The notes: a model not told the origin generated them from the letters alone. DNA of 64,000 nt from Paraphoma chrysanthemicola (GCA_020744225.1 JAGMWG010000018.1:992001-1056000); one strand, 5' to 3'. Numbered from the stretch's first letter, positions 11,346 through 24,848 are shown. Numbers and translations are program-made.

Positions 11346-11611
11346 TCTTTACTAATATAGTAAATAGAAGTACATAGCTTTTCTTTATTGTAATAAACTA
11401 AAGCTACTAAGTAACTCTAGAATAAGTACTTCTCTTATATATATACAAAGTACTCTCTAATAAAGATATAAAATATAGTTATAATAAAGCTCTCTACACT
11501 ATACTATATAGACTAGAGCTTCTTATAAAAATTCTATAATAGTTAATATTACTAGCTTTCTTTACACTTACTATAAAGTAAGTATTAGACTTCTTAAGTA
11601 TTACTATTTAA

Positions 11612-11896
11612 GTTATTAATAAGTAGTTTAGAACTTATTTTACTATTTATAGTATATAAGAGTAAGTAATAAAGTAGAGAAGACTTCTTTGTATAAGCTA
11701 TTAAGTATCTATCTTACTAGTTTTCTACCTTTTTCTTCTTTTTTTATATTATATTATTCTTTCTCTTCTTTCTATAATATTAAAATACTCTTATAAAGAC
11801 TAGATAATTATATAATCTACTTACGTATATTAAGAAAATTAAGAACTCTATATAATACAAACTAAATATATTACTCTATATAATAGTATATTAGTT
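11612..11896 (-). repeat. LTR-like block, inverted copy of 34024-34313
   Basis: About 285 bp is the reverse complement of 34024-34313 with scattered transition differences. In the 34-kb orientation it starts TACTATTA and ends AACTTA, compatible with a TG..CA element after RIP. No internal domain was seen on either side that would tie it to one element, so it may be a solo LTR. Confidence 0.45.
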
Positions 11897-14800
11897 CTCT
11901 TAAATACGTTTATTAACTTTAGTTACTCTAGCTATATCTAAGTTAATATAGCTACTATATAATCTATTATTAAGAGTATAAGTAGAGTTATATTAAATTA
12001 ATACTTAGATAATAGCTCTAGTAGTATAGATAGCTTTATACTACTATTAGTACTATATAAACTTATAAGAGAAAAGACTATCTAAATAAGAGGTAATATA
12101 GAGAGTCTTATATTCTTAGAAAAGAATATTATAGAGTTTTTATTAGACTATAATAAGAGGTATAGAATTATAAGTTATAATAATAAACTAAGACTTAATT
12201 ATATACTTAATTAGTATAACTTATAATATTAAGCCTTTATCTAGAGAATAAGAGCCTTCTAGAAAGAAAACTAAGAGGTACTTAAGAAGCTATAAAAGAT
12301 TACTAGTATAATACTAATACTGCGTAATAGATAAGTATATAATTCTTTATTAAGTTCTACGTATTAGAAACTATAAGGAATTTTCTAGGTCTAACTACTT
12401 ACTATACTAATTTTACTATATATACTAATATATATATATATAGTTACTAGATTAATAAGATTAAGATAAGTAATCTCTTCTTCTATAGTCTTTTATCTAA
12501 GAACTAGAAATAAGTAATATTTTATATACCTAAGAGCTTAGACTCTAACTAAATTAAGACGTATAATATAGAAACTATATATAGCTACTTCTAGAAAATA
12601 TATTAATAGTAAGAAGAGCTTTACTAAGTAAGAATAGATAAAAATAATAGAGATATAATAAGAGTGTAAGCTCTTATCTGTAATACTTATGTAGATAGTA
12701 TTAATTTAACTTTAGTACGTTAGGTAATTAAAGATATTAAAGAGAAGTAAGTATAAGAGCTTATACTACTACTAAATATAAACTTAGAAGTATAGAATCT
12801 TATTAATATAATAAGTAAGATAAAGATTAATATAGCTAGAGTTTAGCGTCTTATAAACTATAACATAATTAGAATATTACTAAGTAATTACTATAACTAT
12901 ACTTATTTTATAGCTAATACTATTACTACTAAGAACTTAAAGAATATTCTAAAAGAAAGAAAAAATAGTAGCTTTATTAGTAAATATATACTAATAATTA
13001 ATCTAAATATAGAGATAAACTATATAGCTAATAGATATAAGTATAATAATACCTATAATATATATAATACACTAAGTTACTACGTAAGAGACTATAAGTA
13101 ATATAAGTAATTAAGTAATATAGAATAGATAAGTTTTAGTTAAAGTAAGAGTAGTAATAAAGTTTATTACTATAGCTCTAAGTATAAGATTTTAGAGAGA
13201 ATATAAGGTCTACTTCTTCTTATACTATAGCTAAAGTAGTTATAAAAGAAAATTAAGAACTTCTTTAAAGTAACTAATAACTAATTAGATTAGCTAGTAT
13301 TTATAGTATATCTAAATAAGTTTAAGAGAGTAGACTTAAAGCTTAGTAAGTAGCTAAGAGATTAATTTACTCTATAATAGACTACTTAAGATAATATAAT
13401 TACTACTTAAGAGAAGAAAGAGAGTAAATATAATACTATAGAAGATATATACTATTTCTACGCCTATAGAATATTAGACCTAGAAGACTATTATAAAGTA
13501 CTAAGTTTAGATACTATAGAGAGCTAGTATATTATACTTAGTTAGATAGTAGAATCTTTTACTACTATATAAGATAGTAATATACTATAAGATTAAGTAT
13601 TAGAGAAAGTATATAATATATAAGTATCTAAGAAAAAAGAAAGACTAATAAAGAGTATAGTAGCTAATAAGATAGATACTTAAAAGAGTAATTTATAAAT
13701 AGTAGTAAGAATATCTATACTTAGTTAAGAAGACTATAAATAAGCTAGAAGAGAATATAATTCTATACTCTAGCTAAGTATATAATAACTTATTTATAGT
13801 AATCTAGCTACCTCTAGAAATAAGTTTATTTAGATAACTATTAGTAAACTCTAATAATTTATAGTCTATATATAAGAAAAGAGTTTAGCTATAAGAACTA
13901 GCTAAGAATAATAAACTTAGAGCTATAGTTATACTAATTAAGAATAAGTTACTAATAGTAATACTACGCTAAAAAGTGTAAGGCGTTACTATTAGAGATT
14001 TACTATTATAAGAAAACCTCTATAATTACTTAGTTAGACTATTAATAGAAAATATAGATTACGCTTAGAATATAGTAGAAATTAATATTATAATAATTAG
14101 AGTTAAAGTTAGTGCTAGTTAGTAGCTATCTTACTTTTCTTTAAAAGTTAACTAACTAGTAGTATCTGCAGAGCTAGTAGACGCTTATAATTAGCTAGCT
14201 AACTAAACTCTTCTAAATATATTAGAGAGAGAAATAAGAGTAGACGTAGATAAAGATTTATGTAATATTACTATAAAAAGATAGCTATAGTATACATTTG
14301 TCTTATATATATAACTAAGAGCTAACTTAAGATACTAGGTTAGTAGCGTAGATAATACTTATATAGACTTTAATAACTAAGTAAGAAATAACGTTACTAA
14401 GCGTAAGAATAAAATACATAAAATAGTCTAGATAACTAGAAAGCTTTCTATATACTAGGCTGTAGTAGAAAAGAATTCTATTAAATACCTTATTAATATA
14501 AGTACTTAAATAAACTTCTTAAGATTTAGTGTAGTAAAGGTACTAAAGATAATATATAAAGACTATATAGATATTAAAAGATAGAGAGAAAGAGTAGAAG
14601 AAGTAGTAATAGTAAATAGCTTAGTAGACTCTTTTATAGAGATAGTCTAGAACGTACCTATTAAGATTAGTATAGTTATTACTAGAATACACTTCTATAT
14701 AATAAGAAATCTAATAAGATTTATAATCTTAGAAGTACTATAGTATACTATAATATAACTTAATATTTAGTATAATATATTTAGTAGAACTACTTATAAG

Positions 14801-15044
14801 ATTCTATTAGATAACAGTAGCTATAATACTATGTTTATTAAGTTAAATTCTCTAATATTTAGTAGTAAGTATTCTGTACTAGTACTAGATATAGAAGATT
14901 TAGAAAATAATTAGTAGACGCTTTTATAGCTAAAGAGCATCTACTAAGAGAGAAAGGTCTAAAAAAATAATAAGTAGCTTCTTAGGCTTACGTAAGGTAT
15001 ATATAAAAAGCTATATATATTTAGAAGAAGAAAGAGTTTAGTAA
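11897..15044 (+). pseudogene. RIP-decayed retroelement, gag and aspartic-protease part
   Basis: A plus-strand frame near 14490-14830 reads, through RIP-type stops, as a retropepsin-like domain: a degraded L-I-x-x-G-A-Q-x-N-F core (here LINIST.INF), then NVPIKI, TRIHFY and an I-L-x-V-x-x-Y-T block. This resembles the gag-polyprotein aspartyl protease of fungal Ty3-type elements. The region upstream should be gag, but I cannot read domains in it. The segment stops at the target duplication (15045-15049) of the gypsy element inserted here; its likely continuation is at 25349 onward. Confidence 0.5.
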
Positions 15045-15049
15045 GTATT

Positions 15050-15549
15050 TATAAAGAGACCTAAAGTTAGAAGTAGGCTTTGTGTACTTAAGGTTCTATA
15101 GTTAGTTCTTAGAGATAGAGTATTAGAGAGAATTAGATAGAGTTACTATAAGATAGATTAAGAGAATAATAATTAATAGTAGAGAGTTATACTAATATAG
15201 ATAGAGAAGACTATAAGTTAAGTGTAAATAGTAACTAGTTATAGATTAAATACTAAGTTAAACATAATAAGCTATAGAAGCTTATTACCTATATCTATAT
15301 ACTAGAGAAAGTCTAGTAACTAAGTATGTTATGCTTAGTTAATTAGTATAATTAGTGTTACTTAGTGCTTAGTTTACTTAGCTTACTTAGTACCTAATAT
15401 AGTCTAGTATACTAATTAAGTTACGTAATCTATAGTCTTATAGTATAGTATTATAGTTAGTTTTTATAAGATTCTTATTAGTAACTTATTAGTATCTAAT
15501 TAGAGTATAATTAGCTACTTCTAGTTTACTTTCTAAGGTAACTATAATA
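15050..15549 (-). repeat. 3' LTR of the 15.05-25.35 kb gypsy element
   Basis: This 500-bp block is a near-match to 24849-25348. In coding orientation it runs from TATTATAG to CTCTTTATA, which would be TG..CA before RIP. Confidence 0.85.
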
Positions 15550-16125
15550 CTATCTTCTCTTCTCTTTAAGACTTATTCTTAAGTTACGTAATTATAGCTT
15601 AGTTTACTTTATAACTAAGCTATACTTACGTTATAAGAGAGTGTTAATCTTTGTTTATTTTATTATATTTAAGTAGTCTACTTTATAACCTAAGAAACTT
15701 CTAGCTAAAAGTATCTTATAATGTTATAATCTTATAGATTTTATTAATGTTTTTAGTAAAGAGATAGTGTAAAAATATTTAACTTATATTACGAAGAATT
15801 ATATTTATTAGGTTTATGTTTAGTTAGAGAAGTGTAATATTTATAATTATCTAGACTAGCGTTATAATATAAAAGTTACGTAATATAAGTTTAAGTAGCT
15901 AGTAGTAGAGAAGAAAAAGTTAAAGAAATAAATATAGAAGTTACGTAATAAGTAGGAGGCTACTTTTAGAGTACATAAAGCTACTCTTAAAGAGTTACGT
16001 ATTACGTAAGTAAAGAAGAAGTATTTATAGTAATAAATAGATTTACTTAATTATTACATAGATAATGTAATTACTATAAAGAAGTAAAATATCTAGAAAC
16101 TAGAGAAATAAGAGACTATAGAAAC

Positions 16126-16579
16126 TAGGCTGGTAAATGGGTTCGGGGTACCCACTCGTGGGTATGGGTTGGGTCGTGGTCGCACGGGCCGTGGGTAGGG
16201 GTTGGGTTGGGTTACTACTAGCGTGGGTAGAGGTTGGGTTGGGGTTGCTACTAGCGTGGGTAGAGGTTGGGTTGGGTCGCACGGACCATGGGTCGTGGTT
16301 GGGTTCGGGGTACCCACATGGGTCACTTTTTTGTTACTTTTTTGACTGCGCGCAATTGCGCGTAACTGTGATAAAACGCTGTTATAACAAGGCTTTGATG
16401 ACTAAGACCCATCCCAACCCAGTCCGTGCGACCACAACCACAACCCATGGTCCGTGCGACCACAGCCCAACCACTACCCACGCTTAGCGTGAAAAAGGTG
16501 GGTATTGGGTTGGGGTTGGGTTAGGGTCTTACGTAATCCAACCCAACCCCGACCCAACCCCTACCCATTTACCAGTCTA
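16126..16579. mobile_element. hAT-like non-autonomous transposon (MITE), 454 bp
   Basis: It is bounded by a perfect 8-bp direct repeat ATAGAAAC (16118-16125 and 16580-16587). Its ends are 17-bp inverted repeats TAG(G/A)CTGGTAAATGGGT with one mismatch. The 8-bp duplication and the YAR-type terminus are hallmarks of the hAT superfamily. The interior is G-rich on one side and C-rich on the other (ggttgggttgggg motifs), with an internal direct repeat of about 30 bp containing actagcgtgggtagaggttg and a central palindrome near tgcgcgcaattgcgcg. It has normal GC and little or no RIP, unlike its surroundings. It encodes no transposase. Confidence 0.85.
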
Positions 16580-16587
16580 ATAGAAAC

Positions 16588-19548
16588 TATAACGTTTAAT
16601 AGTTCTTTTACTAGTTTATCTTTATAGTTCTTACTTACTACTTAGAGAGCCTTTAAGAAGTTCTCTCTAGATTTTTAAGAGTTAGAAGACGCTAGTAGTA
16701 CTATACTAGTAGTTAGTAGTTCGTAAGGTTAGTAATTAGAGTCTTATCTTATTCTTTTCTAGTACTTCTTAATATATTATTTATAGTTTTAGAAGTTATT
16801 TTCTAGTTCTTATGTATTCTCTATATTATCGTATTCTAACTATTTAACTAGGTATTCTTATAGCTTAATCTGCTTAGTATTCTAATAGTCTAGAATTTTC
16901 TTAACTTTAAATTTATTTTCTTCTTTAGTTATATAGTAAAAGTTCTGCTATAGCAGTATATTAGAGTTAGCTAGTTCTAATAGTTTAATATAGAACCTTA
17001 GGTGTACTTTTATATTCTTAAGTAGATCTAATATATATATTATAGAGCTGTTTCTCTTAAGAACTAAAAATAGTCTAACTTTAACGTAATCTAGTCTCTT
17101 ACTTAGTTACTTAGTTTATAGGTTTTTTATAAGTAGATATACTTTATTCTCTCTTTTTAGCTAAGAAGCTATTTTTTATTTTTTGTTAGTATATAAAATA
17201 CTTTAGTATTATATTTTCTTAATGTAGTCTTATATTTCTTTATATATCTTCTTAATTTCTTTTACTATTTATAGTATAGCTTTAGTATTTAGACTAAGTA
17301 ATATTCTTTTAAAGAGATATAAGTGTCTTCTATAATTAGTAAAGAATAGTATTCTTCTTATTAACTCTAATATTTTATTATTATACACTAATTACACTAT
17401 AGGTAATAATAATACCTAATTACCTTATTTTAGAGTTAGGTAGATTCGTAAGTAAGCCTTAAGTGTTCTATTTATTCTTTCTATTTATCTATTAGTTTCT
17501 AGGTAGTATGCTGTAGATAGCTTTCTTTAGATACTAATTACTTCTATAAGTGTAGTCTAGTAGTTTAACGTAAATAGCTTATCTTAGTTACTTATAATTA
17601 ATTTTAGAATTCTATAGTAGTAGATTACTTTATTATTAATAATATAGTCTAGTTATTTTACTGTATAATCTCTTCTAAAGAGTATTACTTCTATTACTTT
17701 AGTAAACCTATCTATAACTACTAGTATAGTATTATATATAACGTTAGTTATAGAGTCTTATAACTCTAGTAGCTCTGTAATAAAGTCTATTAAGATATTA
17801 GTCTAGAGTTTATTTAGTATTTCTAGAGCTTATATTTCTCTGTATAGTATATATATACTATACTTATTTTTCTAATAGTTAGTGCATTTTCTAATGTAAG
17901 CGCTTATCTTATTCTTTATATTTTTAAAGCTATAGTTATACTGTATTATTTCTATTATGTATAATACTTCTAGGTATTTATAGATTAGGTTATTATAATA
18001 ATCTTAAATAATAGCTTCTTATAGTTTCTCTAGAACTTTGTTAGTAATTATTATAATATTATTAATTTTAATTATAGCGCTTAGAAATTTATTATTATTA
18101 GTTCTAAGAATAATTTCTTTTTTAATAGTTTTAGTGCCTATAATATTATATCTTTAGCTAAGAGTATTTACTCTACTATTATCTTTTTCTAGAGTATATA
18201 TAATCTTAAACTTATATTCTCTTAGTAATTTTAACTATCTAACTTATTATCTATTAAGTACTTTTATTATTATAAAGTATATTAGATTTTTATAGTCTAT
18301 AAAGATCTTAAGCTTAGAGCTACTATATAAGTAGATCTTCTAGTGTTTAAGTACTTCTACTATTACTAGTAGTTCTTTATTATATATATTATATCTTTCT
18401 TTTACTCTACTAAATTTCTTAGAGTAGTATACTATAGAATACTATTTTCTATTATATAGCTATATCTATATAGCACTTATTATAAAGTTAAAGGTATTTA
18501 TTTCTAGCTATAAAAACTTATTTAGTTTAAATATCTTAAGTATAGATTCTTTAATATATACTTACTTAAGTTATTTAAATACTTTTTACTATAATTTACT
18601 TTATCTCTATATTACTTCTTTTTATATAAGCTATATAAGAAGTATAGTAATTTTAGAGTAGTCTTTAATAAACGTTTAGTTAAAGTTTATAAATTCTAAG
18701 AAGAATTATACGTTTTTAACGTTTTTTAGTATAGCCTATTCTTTTATAGTTTAGATCTTATCTTTATTAATTTATACTCTATTTATACTTACTATATATT
18801 CTAGAAACTTTAGCTTATCTTTATAGAAACTGTACTTTATTAGTTTTAGACGTAGGTAGTAGCTATTAAAGTATTCTAATACTATCTTTACGTATTTAGT
18901 ATAATCTTTCTTATTCTTAGAGTATATTAGAATATTATTAAGGTAAGCAATAATAAATACGTTAAGGTACTTTCTTAGTATATTATTAATTAACGCTTAG
19001 AAGGTAGTAAAAGTATTAGTTAATCTAAAGAGTATAATATAGTATTTATAGTGCTTATATTGTGTTTAGAACGCTGTCTTCTATTCTTCTTCTTTCTTAA
19101 TTCTAATTTAGTAATAGCTATTATATAAATCTAGTAAGGTAAATACCTTAGCCTTTAAGAGTTTATCTTAAAGTTCTAAGATATTAAGTAGTAGATATTA
19201 GTTTTTCTACGTTATCTTATTTAGTTTATAGTAGTTAATATATAGTTATAAACTTTTGTTTTTCTTTAGTATAAAAAGAATAGAAAATCTTACTAGTAAA
19301 TCTAATTTGCAGATATATCTTTTAGCTAGGTTTTTATTAATATATTCTTTTACTACTTTTAGTTAGAGTTCTAATAGTCTATATATTAGTAAGAAGAGTA
19401 GTTTTTTATCTTCTTTTAAGATAATCTTATAATCTTATAGTTTATATTCTAGTAATACTGCTTAGTCTATAAGTTTCTTAAACATATATCTCTATTAGTA
19501 GTAGACTTTTAGAACTAGTAAAAGAACGTTTTTCTTCTTTATAACTTA
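16588..19548 (-). pseudogene. RIP-decayed pol (RT, RNase H, integrase) of the family-A gypsy element
   Basis: Reading the minus strand and tolerating RIP-type stops, I see RT motifs at about 19270-18830 (KVFTLLDLYNSY, then a weakened F-x-D-D box read as AYLNNILIYS). The RNase H start is at about 18300-18235 (NLIYF..., KVLNR). The integrase core lies near 17745-17695 (ILVVIDRFTK). Order and spacing are those of Ty3/gypsy pol. The hAT-like insertion lies beyond the integrase end and the Fot1-like element interrupts the RT side at 19549. Confidence 0.75.
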
Positions 19549-19550
19549 TA

Positions 19551-19647
19551 CTCGGGCCCTTGCGGTTACTTCGTAAAATTTCAGAGAAATTGCCCGTGCT
19601 TCGCACGGGCCTACCACCTCAATGCAATTTATCGTCTCAGTGCAATC
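19551..19647 (+). repeat. Left terminal inverted repeat of the Fot1-like element
   Basis: It matches the reverse complement of 22101-22197 at 94 of 97 positions by eye; the mismatches are confined to bases 73-80 of the repeat. Confidence 0.9.
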
Positions 19648-19723
19648 ACGTAGCTTTGAGATAATACAACTCCACCACAACACGCTGCAAATACAATTCT
19701 GAAATAGCCAAATCATCTTAATT

Positions 19724-22021
19724 ATGCCTCTAAGTGCATCTGCAAGGTCTGCTTATGCTGAAGAGGTGTTGGTGTTAAGGAAACACGTCGAAAAGCTTCG
19801 CAGTAGCACTAACCCCGACGTCAAAAATTACGCTCGCAACTTCAACCTTCCATATTATCGCCTCTATCAAATGTACAAAGGTGGCAATACTCGCAGCGAT
19901 CGACGCCCACCTAATAGGCTCTTGTCAGAGGAGCAGGATCTTGCCCTTGAGCGATATATCGATGCTATCGACGCGATCGGTTACGGCGTACATCGTAACT
20001 TGGTGGAGCAACAAGCTAACGCTATACTAGAGGAATCCTATACTGGATCAGATGAGGCTCCTCCGCCACTTGGGAAGCAATGGGCACGCCGGTGGCTTCA
20101 GCGCCACCCAAAATACAAGCGCGTCAAGGCAAAGCCGATGGACGTACAGCGCAAGCTTGCGCAGGAGCCTGAGGCACTCCAGGGCTGGTATGATCGACTG
20201 AAAAAGCACATTGAAGAGCTGGGTATACTGCCTGAGGATATGTACAATATGGATGAGACTGGCTGCAGAATTGGAGTCGCAACTAACCAGTACGTATATA
20301 GCAAGTATGGACGTGAGATCTTTGTCCCGTCTGCCAACAATCGCGAGCTCGTCACGCTGGTCGAGTGCGTAAGCGCTGCTGGCTTTGCTATTGCACCTAT
20401 GATTATTATCAAAGCTGCAACAATCATGGAGCACTGGGTAGCTGATCTCCCTAATGATTATCTTATTAACGTCAGCGACAGCGGTTACAGTAACGACGCT
20501 GTTGCGATCGACTGGATCAAGCACTTCGACAAGATGACAAAGAACAAGACTGTAGGCAGATAGCGGCTGCTGCTAGTGGATGGTCACGGGTCACATGAGA
20601 CGAGAGAGTTTGCAAAGTACGCGGAGGATAATTATATTGTACTGTGGGCGTTACCACCTCATACAACCCACCTGCTGCAACCGCTTGATGTGGGCTGTTT
20701 CCAGCCACTCAAATGGTACCACGGTCGCTGCCTTGACTGGGCTGCTCGTACTGGGTCAAAAGATATAAGCAAAGCTGACTTTCTGGCGACTGTAGCTGAG
20801 ATCCGAGGTCTTACTTTTACCCGCAGCACCATCCTAAGTGGCTGGAGGCGTACAGGTATAGCTCCATGGGCGCCTGGCGTGGTGCTTGATCATCTGAAGC
20901 GGCAGGAAGATTGTAACTCTAGCGCCGAGGAGCGATCTCCTACACCTCCACCTGCAACAATACAACGATCTACTACTCCAATAGTACGATCCTCTCCTCC
21001 TCCAAAGCTCGGCTCCTCACCCACAAAGCCACCTGTACGCAATTGGTATCACGTCAAAATTGATCTTGAGATGGCGCAGCTTGTGCGCCGGCAGCCGCCG
21101 CGCGACGCGACCCCAGAACCAGAGAACCCGCAACCCGGCGATAGCGCGTTCTATACACCAAAAACAGTCCGCCAAATTCAGCTCCAGGCTCCCTTTGTCA
21201 ACGCTGTGCTGCGCGAGCATCTGCCTGCCAACGTGGCGTCGTCCGTCATCAAGCATCTGCGCGGCGCCACGGCGCTCGCCCTGACAGCGGAGGGCTTCAA
21301 GCGCGATCTCCGTCGAACAAGGGCAGCTGAAAACGCCAAAGACGAGCGCCGGCGTCGTAAAAAGCGAGCTTTAGAGACCAAGGGTGGTCCTATATACTCG
21401 CAAGACGCGCGGCAGATAGTACAACAGCAAGAGATTAATGACGTGGCTCGCTTGGAGAGTGAGCTGGCTGCTAAACAACTTCGAGAGGCCACTAAAATTG
21501 CTAACAAATGGAAGCGATTACTACCAACAATAAGGAATTGGGGCAGCAAGCACTGCAAGCGCGTAGCAGCAGGCGTCCCAGTTGAGCGCGTCGTTACCCA
21601 GTGGGTGTACGCCGACGACGACGGCGACTACAACACCAAGGCCATGGCCAAATGGGAGTATATTGATCGCGACGAGAGCTTCAAGTATCACGAGGGCAGG
21701 ACTACAACAGACTCAACAACAGCTTGCGAGGTGGCCTTTGGTGTGCGGCGGCTCGTGGATCCCTACACCAAGGCAGTAGCGTCGTGGCAAGATGAGCGCG
21801 CACAAGCTGCGACTGCAGCTAAAGACCTCAAGGACAATAGTGGGACAGATAAGGACGAATATATGAGCGATATACTGCAAGATCAGTCTCAGGGCGTCAA
21901 ACAGGAGTCTATAATCGTGTCGGGCGTGGGCGAGATAGATGACCTCGATGGCTGCAACAGCTATAATTGCAGCGACGCCACGAGCGAGGATAAATTACAA
22001 CATGACTGGGGACTCCATTAA
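19724..22021 (+). pseudogene. Fot1/pogo-type transposase with one premature stop
   Basis: The frame runs 764 sense codons from ATG 19724 to TAA 22021, broken only by TAG at 20561-20563. An N-terminal helix-turn-helix leads into a CENP-B/Tc5-type DNA-binding half (GKQWARRWLQRHPKYKRV, about residues 120-140). The DDE catalytic core has D1 in YNMDETG, D2 in LLLVDGHGSH, just after the stop, and D3 in LLQPLDVG. There are 35 residues between D2 and D3, the DD35D spacing of Fot1. A long C-terminal extension (Pro/Ser-rich, then a charged coiled-coil-like segment with RRRRKKR) follows. The stop splits catalytic D1 from D2 and D3, so this copy is probably inactive. TGG to TAG, a RIP-compatible change, would explain it. 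Confidence 0.88.
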
Positions 22022-22100
22022 GATGCGCTTGATTGATTGCGCAAGTAATTACTGTCTAAAATAATCGGGGTTTACTAAGAAATTGCGACTTTGGTGACTC

Positions 22101-22197
22101 GATTGCACTGAGACGATCATTTGCGTTGAGGTGGTAGGCCCGTGCGAAGCACGGGCAATTTCTCTGAAATTTTACGAAGTAACCGCAAGGGCCCGAG
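22101..22197 (-). repeat. Right terminal inverted repeat of the Fot1-like element
   Basis: Mirror of 19551-19647, ending in ...GGGCCCGAG directly before the TA duplication. Confidence 0.9.
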
Positions 22198-22199
22198 TA

Positions 22200-24848
22200 T
22201 AGCTCTTTTTATTTTATCTATTAAGCTAGCTACTTTATTTTTCTAGTAGTGCGTCTTATTTAAAGTAATCTTGTTTATTATCTTCTCTTCTACTACTAGA
22301 CTTTACTTATATATAGACTAAGGTTTATATATAGCTATATATTTATTAAAGAATAGTATATTATTTACCTAATTTATTCTAGAGTTTATATTCTTTAACT
22401 AAAGAAGCTTTAATATAACGTCTTTACTAGCTAAGCTTAGAACGTCTAGAGTTACCTTTATCTAGTATTTGTTAATATAGATATTAGTTGTTATTTTATA
22501 TGTAATAACTAACTATTCTAGTATTATTTCTCTAGTAGCTACTTAGACAGAATATAAATTTTCTTTTAACTTAGTCTTAAGGCTAGCTTACCTAACTGTG
22601 TTAAGAGATATATAGTTACCTATAGATTCTAAATTTATTAATACTTTTATCTTTACTCTCTTAATCTTTATTAAGAGTTTATTAAGTAGTACTAAATTAA
22701 TATTATTGTATTTTTACTTATAAGTTAATCTAGGTCTTAAAAAGACTTTTTACTTCTAAATCTATTTATAATTTTATTATTTTAGTATTTAGTGTAATCT
22801 CTATTTATATACAGTTACTATATCTTATTAAGGTATTCTCTATTAACTATTAGACTTCTAAGCGTTTATTCTTTTTATAAGTTTCTGCCTAGAAAGATAT
22901 CTATTACTTATTTATTCTAAAGATGTAATTTATATATATTCTTAGAGTAATTAAACTACTACTACTTATATTTAGATTTCTTAGTTAGAAACTATTCTAT
23001 TACCTCTTTATTAAAGTAGTGTATTAGGCACTAGTTATGTATATAAGCTATATAGCTTATATTAGTATAGAGTAAGTTTCTTAGATCTATAAAATATAAT
23101 AGTCTTAGAGTAATAATAACGTTATTAGAGTTATTATTAACTTTCTTAGCCTCTTTATATATCTTATATTCTTTAGTTACTTAGTCTTCTTCTTCTATTC
23201 TTTACTTAAGTTAGTTACTATATTAGAAATATTTCTTTTTTTTCTTATTTCTTAGAGATACGTAGTTATAAGGTATATTATAATTCTTGTCTTATTATAC
23301 TAGTAGTGCTTAACTATTATTAGCTATCTTTACCTAATTTAGTAATTATTTTATAGCTTTATAGTACTAGTCTAGAAAGGCTCTTTCTTTAGCTTCTTTC
23401 TTTATTTCTTTAACAATATTAGAAAGTTATAAAAAACTTTTCTAGATTTATTAGCTATTTTTTATTGTAAACTTAGTAAATTTCTTACTTTCTAAGTTAA
23501 GTTAGAAGAACTATTTTCTTAGTTTTGTGTCTTACTTACATTTCTAGTTATACTTATATATTTTGTTATTTTTTTTATATATATACAGGTATTATATATT
23601 TATCTCTTAGCTATACTAGAGTAGCATTTTTATATTTTAGTATTAGGCTTTTAAGTAGAGTATATATAAGCTAGTCTACTATATTCTAGTAGTAGAGTAG
23701 TAACTCTAGCACTAGAATTATAGCGTTATTCTATATTATCTTAACTTTTGTCTTAGAGTGTAGCGTAAAAGTATAAGTAATTACTAGTTCTTAGCTATAG
23801 CTATTCTTAAGATCTATATAAAAGAACTTAACTATAAGTTCTTCTTTACTATCTAAGGTAAGTAAGTCTAGTTCTATATTAAGGTTAAATACTACGTTCT
23901 ATTTTATCTTAGTTTCTTTGTTTTAGTTATATTAGATTATATTAATTATCTTAATAACCTTATTCTTTATCTAGTAATTCTTTACTAAATATTCTAGTTT
24001 ACTATAGTTATAATAAGTTCTTATTTTCTTTATACTAGTCTTATACTTATCTTATATAGGTTTCTTATAACTATTATAGAGCTTATTATACTTAATAGTA
24101 TTAACGTCTATTAATTTAATTTCTCTAGATTTATAGTATTCTAGTATCTTCTTAGAGTAGAATTACTTCTTAGGCTTATAATTCTTAGGTTTATAGAACT
24201 ACTTATACTTACTTTATTAGCGCGTTAGAGTAAAGGTATTAGTTTTTAGTTCTAATTTAAGTAGCTTATTATTAATTCTTGTAGCTTTCTTAATTAAGTT
24301 ATTTAGACTAGTAATATTAGCTACGCTCTGTATAAGTTTCTTATAAATACTAAACTTAAGGCCTTATTAGAATATTTGTATAAGAGCTTTATTATTTTAT
24401 TTTATATATTTAGAGTATTATTAGAATAAGTTAGTATAGTCTCTTATAGACTAAGTTTATTAGAGGTGTTAGATTTTATCTTCTATAATAGTTAGTTCTT
24501 TAGTAATAGAGAATACTTTTCTAAGAGCTTCTTTAAACTTATTATAGTCTTTAATAATTTAGGTATTAGCTATATCTTATACGCTACTATTAAAGTATTA
24601 TTTAAGTTTTAGAGTTATCTAATTAAGCGCCTTTCTTTTTATAGTAGTAACTACGTTAGTAATCTTATTTACTTTATTAATTATATTATAGAGATAGAAG
24701 TAAAGATCTTATTATATAATCTATAATTTAAGCGTAGTCTAATCTTTATAAAAGTTACTAGAAAATTATCTCTTAGTAGTAGCTTTACTAGCTATAATAA
24801 AGGTTAGAGTGTTTATTTCTATATTACTTATTTTAAGAGTATTTAAAG
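22200..24848 (-). pseudogene. RIP-decayed 5' portion of the family-A gypsy element (gag and start of pol)
   Basis: It lies between the Fot1-like insertion and the 5' LTR. The part nearest the LTR (about 23990-24848) is a close match to 34314-35158, which also adjoins a related LTR, so it is a shared 5' coding segment, most likely gag. All frames are closed. Confidence 0.6.

Larger units (their letters stand above)
19551..22197 (+). mobile_element. Fot1/pogo-like DNA transposon (Tc1/mariner superfamily), 2647 bp
   Basis: Terminal inverted repeats of about 97 bp (19551-19647 and 22101-22197) start CTCGGGCCCTTGCGGTTACT; the first 72 bases are identical and three mismatches follow. The element is flanked by TA on both sides (19549-19550 and 22198-22199), the target duplication of Tc1/mariner elements. 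Each TIR contains the small palindrome gcccgtgcttcgcacgggc. It carries a transposase frame on the plus strand. Composition is normal, in sharp contrast with the RIP-mutated gypsy element it interrupts, so it arrived after most RIP there. Confidence 0.93.

Noticed and set aside
16093..16487. Frames of 60-116 codons on both strands (Pro/Thr-rich and Gly/Val-rich)
   Set aside because: They are the translation of the G-rich repeats of the hAT-like MITE and use no proper start context; not genes.
20048..20524. 158-codon minus-strand frame
   Set aside because: Antisense shadow of the transposase gene; no domain.
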